A DNA stretch of 64,000 nt from Leifsonia sp. SCN 70-46 (GCA_001725325.1 MEFY01000002.1:248001-312000), one strand, 5' to 3'; positions 42,097-50,524 are shown, numbered from the stretch's first letter. Notes: a model not told the origin generated them from the letters alone. Translations and numbers: made by a program.

Positions 42097-43244
42097 AGGG
42101 TCACCGGGGGCAGCTCGATGCGACGGCCCTCGCGCGAGCTGCGCAGGCCCTCCTCGCTCAGGCGCACGCCGCGCGCGCCCGCGAGCAGGTCGAACTCGTA
42201 GGGGGCGTCCTCGAGCACGTGGCGCAGGAACTGCTCCCACTGCACCTTGAAGCCGTTCTCGTACACGTCGTTCGTGGGAACCTCGATCCAGTCGTCGAAG
42301 TAGTCGTGCGTCTCGGGCAGGTCGGGGTTCCAGACAGGCTTGGGCGTCGCGTTGCGCGGCTGGATCTCGCAGCCGAAGAGGCCCACGACGGCCGAGCCGA
42401 GCGTGCCGTCGACCTGGAACTCGACGAGCTCCTTGCGGTGCACGCGCACGGCCCAGCTCGAGTTGAGCTGCACGACGGCGCCGTTGTCGAGCTGGAAGAT
42501 GCCGTACGCCGCGTCGTCCGCGGTCGCGTCGTAGCGCTCGCCCTGCTCGTCCCAGCGCTCGGGGATGTGCGTCGCGGCAGTCGCGTACACGCTCTCGATG
42601 CGGCCGAAGAGGTTCTCGATCACGTAGTTCCAGTGCGCGAACATGTCGGAGACGATGCCGCCGCCGTCGGCGGTGCGGTAGTTCCAGCTGGGGCGCTGGG
42701 CGGGCTGCCAGTCACCCTCGAACACCCAGTAGCCGAACTCCCCCCGCACGCTCAGGATGCGGCCGAAGAAGCCCGAGTCGATGAGGCGGCGCAGCTTGCG
42801 GAAGCCGGGCAGGTAGAGCTTGTCGTGCACGACGCCGTTCTTGACGCCCGCCGCGGTCGCGAGGCGGGCGAGCTCGAGCGCATCGTCGAACGACTCGGCC
42901 GTGGGCTTCTCGGTGTAGATGTGCTTTCCCGCCGCGATGGCGCGCTTGATGGCCTCGACGCGCTTCGTCGTCACGAGGAAGTCGGAGTAGATGGGGAAGT
43001 CGGGGTTGGCGAGCGCCTCGTCGAGGTCGTCGGTGTAGTGCTCGATGCCGTGGCGGTCGGCTAGCTCCTTGAGCTTGGGGATGCTGCGGCCCACGAGCAT
43101 GGGCACGAGCTGCACCCGGTCGCCGTTCGCGAGCAGGATGCCGCCCTCGTCGCGGATCGCCAGGATCGACCGCAGCAGGTGCTGCCGGTAGCCCATGCGC
43201 CCCGAGACGCCGTTCATGATGATGCCGATGCTGGGCTGGGCCAC
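42093..43244 (-). CDS. Gfo/Idh/MocA-family oxidoreductase
   Basis: A 383-residue NAD(P)-dependent oxidoreductase. The N-terminal Rossmann fold has IGIIMNGVSGRMG and the EKP motif (YTEKPTAESFDDAL) carries the catalytic Lys; the C-terminal Gfo/Idh domain includes RPSWNYRTADGGGIVSDMFAHW, with the usual catalytic Asp/His region. Substrates in this family are sugars, inositols and 3-keto-glycosides. It is the first gene of the LacI-controlled operon (oxidoreductase, DUF993, epimerase, glycerate kinase). The GTG start has GAGGAG upstream, and a double LacI operator lies 29 nt before the start. Confidence 0.93.
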   Translation of the reverse strand: MAQPSIGIIMNGVSGRMGYRQHLLRSILAIRDEGGILLANGDRVQLVPMLVGRSIPKLKELADRHGIEHYTDDLDEALANPDFPIYSDFLVTTKRVEAIKRAIAAGKHIYTEKPTAESFDDALELARLATAAGVKNGVVHDKLYLPGFRKLRRLIDSGFFGRILSVRGEFGYWVFEGDWQPAQRPSWNYRTADGGGIVSDMFAHWNYVIENLFGRIESVYATAATHIPERWDEQGERYDATADDAAYGIFQLDNGAVVQLNSSWAVRVHRKELVEFQVDGTLGSAVVGLFGCEIQPRNATPKPVWNPDLPETHDYFDDWIEVPTNDVYENGFKVQWEQFLRHVLEDAPYEFDLLAGARGVRLSEEGLRSSREGRRIELPPVTL

Positions 43245-43272
43245 GGTGCTCCTCGCTCTCGCCCTCCCCGTT

Positions 43273-43307
43273 GGAAAGCGCTTACCCGTAGATGGTAAGA
43301 GCTTTCC
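43273..43307. promoter_or_regulatory. Paired LacI-type operators of the sugar operon
   Basis: GGAAAGCGCTTACC (43273-43286) and GGTAAGAGCTTTCC (43294-43307) are near-palindromes and also inverted copies of each other (13 of 14 positions), 7 nt apart. They lie between the operon start and the 3' end of the LacI gene. A repressor tetramer or two dimers could bind both. Confidence 0.8.
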
Positions 43308-43326
43308 GGCTCGGACGCAAGAGCGG

Positions 43327-44328
43327 CTAGCGGCCCGGCGTGCTCGCGCGGATGACGACGTGCGCGGGCACGTCCACGACGGTCGGCGAGGGCGCGTCGT
43401 CGAGCGCGAGGGCGACGGCCGCGGCGCCGGCGGCCTCGAGGTCGACGTGCACGGTCGTGAGCGGCGGCGTGACGTCCGCCGCGATGGACACGTCGTCGAA
43501 CCCCGCGACCGCGATCGTGCCGGGCGCGACGCCCCGGTCGCGCAGGGCGGCCAGCGCCCCGATCGCCATGACGTCGTTCACGGCGAACACGGCGTCAAGA
43601 CCCGCCGTTCCGGAGTCGAGGAGCTCGAGCATCCCCGCATACCCGGCGTCGCGCGAGAAGGCGCCGTGCACGACGGCGAGCGGCGGCGACGGCAGGGCCG
43701 CGGCGAACGCGTCCGAGCGGTCGCGCGCGGTGAGCAGCTCCGCGGGGCCGGCGAGGATGCCGAACCCCCGGTACCCGAGCCGCACGAGCTCCCGGGCGAG
43801 CGCTGCGGAGCCCCCCGAGTTGTCGATCGACACGGAGTCGAACGGCAGCTCGTGCTGGCTGATGAGGGCCACGCTGCCGCCCGACGCGCGGTAGCTCTCG
43901 AGCTCGGCCACGAGCGTCTCGCGGTCCCGCTCGTCCGCGAAGCGGCTGCCCGCGAGGATGATGGCGCGCGGCCGCTGGCCCCGCAGCATGCGCACGTGCG
44001 AGATCTCGAGCGCCGCATCCCGCTCCGTCACGGCCATCGACACCGTGAGTCCGGCCGCGGCGGCGGCGCGCGTGACGCCCGCGGCGATCGCGGCGAAGTA
44101 GGGGTCGGCGATGTCGCTCACGAGCAGCGCGACGACCGACGACGTGCCGCGCGCCACGGCCTGGGCGGAGAGGTTGGCGGTGTAGCCGAGCCGCTCGGCC
44201 GCGGCGAGCACGCGCACGCGGTAGTCCTCGCGCACGACGCGGGTGCTGCCGTTGAGGGCCCGCGACGCGGTCGCGAGCGAGACGCCCGCCTCCCGGGCGA
44301 CGTCGTAGAGCGTCGGATTCACCGCCAT
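43327..44328 (-). CDS. LacI-family transcriptional regulator
   Basis: A 333-residue repressor with an N-terminal LacI helix-turn-helix (TLYDVAREAGVSLATASRALNGSTRVVREDYRVRVLAAAERLGYTAN split across the domain) and a periplasmic-binding-like effector domain (SVVALLVSDIADPYFAAIAAGV, FDDVSIAADVTPPLTTVHVD). It lies directly upstream of the oxidoreductase operon and faces the same way; the double operator in between is its obvious target. The effector should be the operon's sugar. A GGGAGG site precedes the ATG. Confidence 0.94.
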   Translation of the reverse strand: MAVNPTLYDVAREAGVSLATASRALNGSTRVVREDYRVRVLAAAERLGYTANLSAQAVARGTSSVVALLVSDIADPYFAAIAAGVTRAAAAAGLTVSMAVTERDAALEISHVRMLRGQRPRAIILAGSRFADERDRETLVAELESYRASGGSVALISQHELPFDSVSIDNSGGSAALARELVRLGYRGFGILAGPAELLTARDRSDAFAAALPSPPLAVVHGAFSRDAGYAGMLELLDSGTAGLDAVFAVNDVMAIGALAALRDRGVAPGTIAVAGFDDVSIAADVTPPLTTVHVDLEAAGAAAVALALDDAPSPTVVDVPAHVVIRASTPGR

Positions 44329-44402
44329 CGATCTGCCTCCCGCGGGCCGATACTACCGCCGATCTCCGCGGAAGACGCTGGTATGGGTGGTATACATGGC
44401 AC

Positions 44403-45167
44403 GTGTCGACTGCACTGGAATCCACTGGCGTGATCCGCCCCGACTACCCCGAACCACTCTGGATCCAGGCGGTCAACCTCATCACCGCCGAGATCGACAG
44501 CGGAGCCCTCAAGCCGGGCATGCGCCTTCCCCCCGAGCGCGAGCTGTGCCAGCAGCTCAGCATCTCGCGCGTGACCCTCCGCAAGGCCCTCAACCAGCTC
44601 GTCCAGGACGGCCTGCTCAACGCCTCCCACGGCCGGGGCTGGTACGTCGCATCCGCGGGGTCGAACAAGGAGTGGCCCAACAGCCTCGAGTCGTTCACGG
44701 AGACGGCGGCACGCATGGGGCTCACGTCACGGTCTACCGTGCTCGCGTCGGCATCCCGCCAGGCGACTATCGACGAAGCGGAGGAGTTCTCGATCGCGCC
44801 CGGCACGCGCCTGTTCTCGCTCGACCGCGTGCGCTACCTGGGCGACGTGCCCATCGCGATCGACTACACGCGCGTGCCCGCCGACCTCGTGCCCGACTTC
44901 GACACGACGGACTTCCGCACGGCGTCGCTCTACGAGACGCTGCTCGACGCGGGCCTCGCGCCCGTGCGCGCCGACTCGACGATCGAGGCGCGCGAGGCCG
45001 ACGCGTACGCCGCGAAGCACCTCGACCTCGAGGTGGGCAAGCCGCTCCTCGTCATGAACCAGCTCGTGGTCGACGCGTCCGACCGGCCGCTCTTCGCCTC
45101 GAAGATCCAGTACGCGGGCCACCGCTACCGCCTGCGCACCTTCTTCGCGCGCGGCAGCCGCCGCTAG
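44403..45167 (+). CDS. GntR-family regulator, HutC/UTRA type (paralogue 1)
   Basis: A 254-residue regulator: a GntR winged helix (LKPGMRLPPERELCQQLSISRVTLRKALNQLVQDGLLNASHGRGWYV) and a C-terminal UTRA ligand domain (IAPGTRLFSLDRVRYLGDVPIAIDYTRVP and so on). UTRA regulators bind sugars, amino sugars or histidine intermediates. It closely resembles the second GntR at 49.8 kb over its whole length, for example WPNSLESFTETAARMGL against WPNSLESFSETAERMGL. The GTG lies 6 nt after TATACA, inside GGTGGTATACAT, so transcription is probably leaderless and maybe autoregulated. It points towards the sugar ABC operon. Confidence 0.92.
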   Translation: MSTALESTGVIRPDYPEPLWIQAVNLITAEIDSGALKPGMRLPPERELCQQLSISRVTLRKALNQLVQDGLLNASHGRGWYVASAGSNKEWPNSLESFTETAARMGLTSRSTVLASASRQATIDEAEEFSIAPGTRLFSLDRVRYLGDVPIAIDYTRVPADLVPDFDTTDFRTASLYETLLDAGLAPVRADSTIEAREADAYAAKHLDLEVGKPLLVMNQLVVDASDRPLFASKIQYAGHRYRLRTFFARGSRR

Positions 45168-45454
45168 CACCCGCGACCCGCCCCGCCCCGCGCGAGCTCG
45201 CCTCCCCGACCCCAGCGCGACCTGCGCCGCGCAGTTGCGGAGGATGCCGCGCCGCGGAGCACTCTCCCGCACGCGTCCGTGCGGCGTGCCGTCCTCCGCA
45301 ACTCACGTGGGGGCGTGGGCCGGCACCCGCCGGACTCCTCGACCGCGTGCGGAGGATGCCGCGCCGCGGGCGGCGCCGACGGGCGCGTCCGTGCGGCGTG
45401 CCGTCCTCCGCAAGTGCGGGGCGGGAACCGAGGGAAGCGGGATGGCGGGCAGGG
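45168..45454. repeat. Intergenic region with palindromic element copies B and C
   Basis: Copy B: arms at 45233-45255 and 45281-45303 (20 of 23 matches) with a 25-nt spacer. Copy C: arms at about 45348-45367 and 45393-45412 with a 25-nt spacer. Both right arms begin with the same GCGGCGTGCCGTCCTCCGCA as copy A. They lie in tandem, 44 nt apart, between convergent GntR and permease genes. Short open frames across this region are products of the repeat and are not genes. Confidence 0.8.
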
Positions 45455-46315
45455 CTACTTGCCGTAGCCCGCCGAGAGGCCCTGGATGAACTGCCGCGAG
45501 AACACGGTGAACAGGATGATGAGCGGCAGCGCCCCGAGCGTGAGCGCCGCGAGCAGCGCCGGGTAGTCGCTCTGGAACTGGCCCACGAACTGCTGCACGC
45601 CGAGCGTGACGGTCTGGTTGGCCTTCGAGGGCGCGAGGATGAGCGGGAACCACAGGTCGTTCCACACGGGCAGCATCGTGATGGAGGCGACCGCGGCGAT
45701 GCCCGGGCGCACGAGCGGCAGGGCGATGCCGAGGGTGCGGAACTCGCCGGCACCGTCCATCCTCGCCGCCTCCTTGAGCTCGCCCGGCACGGAGCGGAAG
45801 TACGTCATCATGAGCGCGATCGCGAGCGGCAGCTGCATGGCCGTGTAGACGAGCACGAGCGCCGCGAGGGTGTCGATGAGCCCCGTCGCGACCATCATCT
45901 TGATGATGGGCACGGTGCCGAGGCGGATAGGCAGCATGATGCCGATGATGAAGAGGCCCGTGACGAGGGGCGTGATGCGCACCTTGTATTCGACGAGGGC
46001 CCACGCCGCTGCGGTCGCGAGCACGATCGTGAGCGCGATCGTGACGACGGTCACGGTGATGCTGTTGAGGTAGTTGACCGCGAAGTTGCCGCGCGTGAAG
46101 ACGTTGAGGTAGCCGCCCAGGTTGAAGGTCTCGGCGTCGGGCAGCGCGAAGGGCGCACCGAAGATGCCCATCGTCGTCTTGAACGAGTTCATGACGACGA
46201 CGAGGATCGGCAGGATCGCGATGATCGCGAAGACGATGAGCAGGCCGTGCACGGCGACGGCGGAGCGCGCCTCGCCCTTCTGGAACCGGGGGCGCTTGAT
46301 CGGGACGGTGGTCAC
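45455..46315 (-). CDS. Sugar ABC transporter permease, MalG type
   Basis: A 286-residue permease of the CUT1 sugar importers. Six hydrophobic segments are visible, and the EAA loop reads LKEAARMDGAGEFRTLGIALPLVRPG, which contacts the ATPase. It is downstream of the MalF-type gene by 9 nt. The gene ends the operon (binding protein, MalF, MalG); no ATPase gene is included, so a shared MsmK/MsiK-like ATPase elsewhere would power it, as in many actinobacteria. Confidence 0.94.
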   Translation of the reverse strand: MTTVPIKRPRFQKGEARSAVAVHGLLIVFAIIAILPILVVVMNSFKTTMGIFGAPFALPDAETFNLGGYLNVFTRGNFAVNYLNSITVTVVTIALTIVLATAAAWALVEYKVRITPLVTGLFIIGIMLPIRLGTVPIIKMMVATGLIDTLAALVLVYTAMQLPLAIALMMTYFRSVPGELKEAARMDGAGEFRTLGIALPLVRPGIAAVASITMLPVWNDLWFPLILAPSKANQTVTLGVQQFVGQFQSDYPALLAALTLGALPLIILFTVFSRQFIQGLSAGYGK

Positions 46316-46324
46316 GGGTCGCTC

Positions 46325-47209
46325 CTAGAGCTCGTAGGTCTTCAGGCGGCGTTGCAGCACCACGAAGTAGGCGGCGGTGGTCACGAGGATGATGAAGAAC
46401 ACGACGGAGGCGATGGTCGCGCCGAGGTCGGTGTCGGCGACCTGCCCGCTCGATCCGAAGAAGGTGCGGTAGAACATCGTGCCGAGGATGTCCGTCGAGT
46501 AGTTGGGGCCGGGTGCTGAGCCGTTGAGGGCGTAGACGATGTCGAACCCGTTGAAGGTCCAGATGTAGGTGAGGATCGTGATGAGCCCGAACTGCGGCAG
46601 GATGAGCGGGAACTTGATCTGCCAGAACGTGGCCCACGCCCGAGCGCCGTCGATGCGCGACGCCTCGAGGATGTCGTTAGGGATCGCGATGAGCGCCGTG
46701 AACAGGAAGATCATCGGGATGCCGATGTACTGCCAGACGGACATGAGCGAGATCGTGGGGAGCGCGGTCGCGGCATCCCCGAGGAGCGGGAAGCTCACGA
46801 GCCCCCACAGCGGGTTGATGATGAGGCGCCACAGGAAGCCCACGATGACGACCGAGAGGGTCGCGGGGATGAAGAGCAGCGTGCGGTAGACGCCGCGCGA
46901 ACGCCGGATCGAGTTCGAGGTCAGCAGCGCGGCCATGAGCAGGCCGATGGGCAGCTCGACGACGAGGTGGATTCCGAAGAACAGCACGCTGTTGCGCAGC
47001 GCGTTCCAGAAGCGCTCGCTCACGTACGGGTCGGTGAAGAGGTAGATGTAGTTGCCCAGGCCCGCGAACGTGGAGCCGTCGCGGTCGGAGTCGAAGAAGC
47101 TCAGGGCGACGGAGCTCAGGAGCGGGTAGACGGAGAACCCGACGTAGACGAGCAGGGCCGGCAGCACGAAGAGGGCCAGCAGGCGGTAACGGGTGCCGGT
47201 GCGGATCAT
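46325..47209 (-). CDS. Sugar ABC transporter permease, MalF type
   Basis: A 294-residue permease with six predicted helices (RLLALFVLPALLVYVGFSVYPLL first) and the EAA loop LEASRIDGARAWATFWQIKFPLILP. It forms a heterodimer with the MalG-type subunit encoded next. It is separated from the binding-protein gene by 74 nt holding a strong hairpin that may lower its expression relative to the binding protein. The start at 47209 gives the normal N-terminus; longer upstream reading in this frame crosses the binding-protein gene and is spurious. Confidence 0.94.
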   Translation of the reverse strand: MIRTGTRYRLLALFVLPALLVYVGFSVYPLLSSVALSFFDSDRDGSTFAGLGNYIYLFTDPYVSERFWNALRNSVLFFGIHLVVELPIGLLMAALLTSNSIRRSRGVYRTLLFIPATLSVVIVGFLWRLIINPLWGLVSFPLLGDAATALPTISLMSVWQYIGIPMIFLFTALIAIPNDILEASRIDGARAWATFWQIKFPLILPQFGLITILTYIWTFNGFDIVYALNGSAPGPNYSTDILGTMFYRTFFGSSGQVADTDLGATIASVVFFIILVTTAAYFVVLQRRLKTYEL

Positions 47210-47240
47210 GGTGCTCCCAGGATGGTGGTGGAAAAGGCAG

Positions 47241-47275
47241 GGCGGCCCGTGCCGATGATGCTGGCACGGGCCGCC
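47241..47275 (-). terminator. Intra-operon hairpin between binding protein and permease genes
   Basis: A perfect 13-bp stem (GGCGGCCCGTGCC with GGCACGGGCCGCC) and a 9-nt loop, 8 nt after the binding-protein stop. No T-run follows. In sugar-importer operons such stems partially terminate or protect the mRNA so that the binding protein is made in excess. Confidence 0.65.
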
Positions 47276-47283
47276 GTGGTGGA

Positions 47284-48561
47284 TCAACCCGCCGGTACGT
47301 ACCAGCTGTCGAGGTCGGTCTGCAGCTTCGCCGTGGCATCCTTCGCGGAGACCCCGTCGTTGAAGACCGTCTGGAGGACCGCCCAGGTGTTGTCGTCGAG
47401 CGGCGGCGTGCCGGCGCTCAGACGGTCGAGCTGGAGGCGCGGCGTGAGCAGCGCGTCGGTCTTCAGGTCGGCGAACTCCTGTGCGAGCGGGTTCGTGTAG
47501 GCGACCGGCGTCGAGCCCATCGAGAAGAATCCGGGGACCTTGTCGACGTAGATGCTCTGGAAGTCGGCCGAGGCGAGCCAGGACAGGAACACCTTCGCGG
47601 CGTCCTTGTTCTTGCTGTCGGCGTTGAGGCCGACACCCTGGTCGGGCATCTCCTGCAGGTAGCGCTGGTCGCCGGCGTTGACGGCGGGCGGTCCGAAGAC
47701 GCCCACGTCGAGGCCCGTCGCGGTCGCGGCCGTGACATCCCACGACCCGTCGGCCATGATCGCCGCCTTGCCGAGGGTGAAGAGCTGCATCTGGTCCTCG
47801 TAGGTAAGGGACTGGTAGCCGTCCGGCATGAACGGCTGCAGGTCGGCGACGGCCTGGAACGCGGCGACGAAGTCGGGGTCCGTGAGCTTCTTGGTGCCGT
47901 CGATGAGGCCGAGGCGGCCATCCTCACCGGCCCAGTAGTTCGGGCCGATGCTGTCGAGCACGTTGTAGGAGAGCTGCCAGCCGTCCGCGGAGCCGAGGGC
48001 GATGGGCGTGTACTTGCCGTTGTCCTTGATGGCCTGCAGCACGGAGGTGAACTCCGCCATGGTGGTGGGGATCTTCAGGCCGAGCTCGTCGAAGATCGTC
48101 TTGTTGTAGTAGAAGCCCGCGAGCACCGAGGCGATCGGCACGCAGTACGGGTCGTTGTCGGCGCCCGTCCACGCCGCGAGGGCCGTGTCGGTGAAGCCGT
48201 CGATGCCGTCGAGGTCCTTCAGGTTGTCGAAGTAGCCGTCGGCGATCCACGCGCGGTTCACGTCGAACGGACGGCACATGATGACGTCGGGCCCGGTGCC
48301 GCTCTCGATCTGCGACTGGATCGCCGCGTTGTAGTCGTCGGTGCCGGTGGGCTGGTACACGACCTTGATGTCCGGGTGGGCGGCCTCGAACGCCGGGATG
48401 ACGTTCTCCTCCCACAGGGCCTGGTCCTCGACCCGCCAGTTGCCGAACGTGATTGTCGTGACGTCGCCGTCGCCTTCTCCGGCGCCGCTGCCGGCGGAAC
48501 AACCGGCGAGCGCGAGAGCAGCGACGGTCATCGCTGCGAGCGGTGCAAGTTTGGAACGCAT
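47284..48561 (-). CDS. Extracellular sugar-binding lipoprotein of ABC importer
   Basis: A 425-residue solute-binding protein. The lipobox ALAGC gives lipidated Cys21 after a short signal peptide; then TTITFGNWRVEDQALWEENVIPAFEAAHPDIKVVYQPTG-like sequence opens the cluster B binding fold. Middle segments such as GTGPDVIMCRPFDVNRAW and the late LNADSKNKDAAKVFLSWLAS are typical of CUT1 carbohydrate-binding proteins. Start at ATG 48561 with GAGGAGA upstream. It is divergent from the Gfo/Idh operon and shares its promoter region, so the importer probably delivers the substrate used by that operon. Confidence 0.94.
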   Translation of the reverse strand: MRSKLAPLAAMTVAALALAGCSAGSGAGEGDGDVTTITFGNWRVEDQALWEENVIPAFEAAHPDIKVVYQPTGTDDYNAAIQSQIESGTGPDVIMCRPFDVNRAWIADGYFDNLKDLDGIDGFTDTALAAWTGADNDPYCVPIASVLAGFYYNKTIFDELGLKIPTTMAEFTSVLQAIKDNGKYTPIALGSADGWQLSYNVLDSIGPNYWAGEDGRLGLIDGTKKLTDPDFVAAFQAVADLQPFMPDGYQSLTYEDQMQLFTLGKAAIMADGSWDVTAATATGLDVGVFGPPAVNAGDQRYLQEMPDQGVGLNADSKNKDAAKVFLSWLASADFQSIYVDKVPGFFSMGSTPVAYTNPLAQEFADLKTDALLTPRLQLDRLSAGTPPLDDNTWAVLQTVFNDGVSAKDATAKLQTDLDSWYVPAG

Positions 48562-48613
48562 GGTGTCTCCTCTCAACACACTTGGTGGTGCTAAGGACTA
48601 TAGGGGCGGAAGA

Positions 48614-48659
48614 CAAGAGGTAGCAAGAGGTATCTATTATTTCGGTATTGGTAGACCAA
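48614..48659. promoter_or_regulatory. Candidate GntR operators in the divergent promoter region
   Basis: Two CAAGAGGTA copies start 10 nt apart (48614 and 48624), and the imperfect palindrome TTGGTAGACCAA lies at 48648-48659. The latter resembles the HutC/DasR-type site TGGTCTAGACCA shortened by two bases. They lie between the importer and the Gfo/Idh operon. The same two motifs reappear ahead of the SIS gene at 52.45 kb. Confidence 0.5.
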
Positions 48660-48725
48660 GCATGAGCCACTAGTTATCATGTGGTTTGCGTGCGACGGTC
48701 GCACGGACAGCAGGGAGGCACCACA

Positions 48726-49772
48726 GTGGTAGGCATCGGGATACTCGGGTCGGGGTTCATCAGCGACCAGTACGTCGACGGCCTGCAGGATGTGCGCAAC
48801 GCCACCCTCGTCGCCAACTACTCCCGCACGAAGGCCCGCGCGGACGAGTTCGCCGCGAAGTGGTCGGGCCCGTGGGGCCCCATCCCGAACCAGTACGACG
48901 ACATCGAGGCGCTGTGCGCGGACCCGGCCGTCGAGCTCGTGATCATCGCCCTGCCCAACGAGGTGCACGTCGAGGCCGTGCGCCTCGCGGCCAAGCACGG
49001 CAAGGGCGTCATCTGCACGAAGCCGCTCGCCCGCACGGGTGCAGAGGCGAGGCAGATCCTCGACATCGTGGAGGAGACGGGCATCTGGGCCGCCTACGCG
49101 GAGTGCTCCGTCTTCTCCCCCAACGTCGTCAAGGCCTACGAGATGGTCAAGGCGGGGGGCATCGGCGAGCTGCTCACGATGCGCGCGCGCGAGGGCCACT
49201 CGGGCCCGCACGCCCCGCACTTCTGGGACGCGGAGACCGCGGGCGGCGGCGCCCTGCTCGACATGGGCTGCCACACCGTCGAGTCCGCGCGCCACTTCTT
49301 CGGCAAGGACAACCCCATCACCGAGGTGTGGGCGTGGGGCGCGACCCTCGTGCACGGCGACAAGACCACGGGCGAGGACACGGCCGTCGCGATGCTCAAG
49401 TTCGCGGGCGGCCAGATGGCCACCGTCGAGTCGTCGTGGATCGAGAAGGGCGGCATGCAGCTGCGCCACGAGTTCGTCGGCAGCGCGGGCCGGCTCGTGA
49501 CCGACAGCTCCGCGACTCCCGTGTGGGGCTTCATCCAGAACCCCGTCGGCTACCTCGTCGAGAAGTCCGACGCCGAGACGGGCTGGGTCTACCCCGTGCC
49601 CGAGGAGGCCCGGGCCTACGGCTTCTCCCAGCAGTTCCGCCACTTCGTCACCGCGTTCGAGAAGGGCGAGCAGCCCGACGAGACGTTCGAGGACGGCTAC
49701 ATCGTCAACTGCGTCCTCGACGCGTGCTACCGCTCCATGGCGTCGGGCGTGTGGGAGCCGGTGCTCACCTGA
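48726..49772 (+). CDS. Gfo/Idh/MocA-family oxidoreductase (amine oxidase operon)
   Basis: A 348-residue NAD(P)-dependent oxidoreductase. The Rossmann start is GIGILGSGFISDQYVDGLQ, and the EKP motif is changed to TKP (GVICTKPLART) with the Lys kept. The substrate region FWDAETAGGGALLDMGCHTVESARHFF holds Asp and His candidates. It is the first gene of a five- or six-gene operon including GntR and copper amine oxidase, and is only distantly like the Gfo/Idh enzyme at 42 kb. GGGAGG precedes the GTG. It probably oxidises a sugar or amino-sugar hydroxyl to a ketone. Confidence 0.9.
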   Translation: MVGIGILGSGFISDQYVDGLQDVRNATLVANYSRTKARADEFAAKWSGPWGPIPNQYDDIEALCADPAVELVIIALPNEVHVEAVRLAAKHGKGVICTKPLARTGAEARQILDIVEETGIWAAYAECSVFSPNVVKAYEMVKAGGIGELLTMRAREGHSGPHAPHFWDAETAGGGALLDMGCHTVESARHFFGKDNPITEVWAWGATLVHGDKTTGEDTAVAMLKFAGGQMATVESSWIEKGGMQLRHEFVGSAGRLVTDSSATPVWGFIQNPVGYLVEKSDAETGWVYPVPEEARAYGFSQQFRHFVTAFEKGEQPDETFEDGYIVNCVLDACYRSMASGVWEPVLT

Positions 49773-50509
49773 TGACCATCACCGTCCAGGTCAACAGCCC
49801 GGATCCGCTCTGGCTCCAGGCCGTCGACACCCTCACCCGCGAGATCGTCGACGGGCGCCTCGCCGCGGGCACGCGGCTGCCGCCGGAGCGCGAGCTGTGC
49901 GCAGAGCTCGCGATCAGCCGCGTGACGCTGCGGCGCGCGCTCGCGAAGCTCGTCGACGACGGGCTGCTGCGGTCGTCGCACGGCCGCGGGTGGTTCGTGG
50001 CGTCCGCCCAGCAGAAGGACTGGCCCAACAGCCTCGAGTCGTTCAGCGAGACCGCCGAGCGCATGGGGCTCGTGGCATCCTCGCGCATCCTGCGGGCCGA
50101 GATCGCGCCCGCCACGATCGACGAGGCCGAGGAGCTCGCGATCGCCCCAGGCACCCCGCTCTTCCACCTGGAGCGCGTGAGGATGCTCAGCCAGGTGCCC
50201 ATCGCCCTCGATGCGTCCCGGGTGCCGGCGGCGCTCGTGCCGGGGTTCGACACGCTCGACTTCACGCGGGCATCCCTCTACGAGTCGCTCACGCGCGCGG
50301 GGTTCGACCTCACGCGCGCGGAGTCGACCATCGAGGCCAAGCCCGCGGACGGGCACCTCGCCGCCCACCTGCACATCGAGGTGGGGACCCCAGCCCTCGT
50401 CATGCACCAGGTCGTCGTCGACGGCGCCGACCGCCCCTTCCTCTCATCGGACATCCGGTACGCGGGCGACCGCTACCGGCTCCGCACCGTCTTCTCCCGC
50501 ACCGCCTAG
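49772..50509 (+). CDS. GntR-family regulator, HutC/UTRA type (paralogue 2)
   Basis: A 245-residue GntR-UTRA protein: the helix-turn-helix lies in RLPPERELCAELAISRVTLRRALAKLVDDGLLRSSHGRGWFV, split across about 35-75, and a UTRA effector domain follows. It overlaps the Gfo/Idh stop (TGATG) and sits 15 nt before the amine oxidase gene, so it is inside the operon it should control. It is strikingly like the GntR at 44.4 kb, indicating duplication. Candidate operators before the operon and before the SIS gene would be the targets. FrlR, the regulator of fructoselysine catabolism, and DasR belong to the same subfamily. Confidence 0.92.
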   Translation: MTITVQVNSPDPLWLQAVDTLTREIVDGRLAAGTRLPPERELCAELAISRVTLRRALAKLVDDGLLRSSHGRGWFVASAQQKDWPNSLESFSETAERMGLVASSRILRAEIAPATIDEAEELAIAPGTPLFHLERVRMLSQVPIALDASRVPAALVPGFDTLDFTRASLYESLTRAGFDLTRAESTIEAKPADGHLAAHLHIEVGTPALVMHQVVVDGADRPFLSSDIRYAGDRYRLRTVFSRTA

Positions 50510-50524
50510 AACCAAGGAGCCCCC

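Noticed and set aside
45235-45489. Short open frames (60-85 codons) over the palindromic elements
   Set aside because: They translate the repeat arms themselves, change frame between copies and have no ribosome site.
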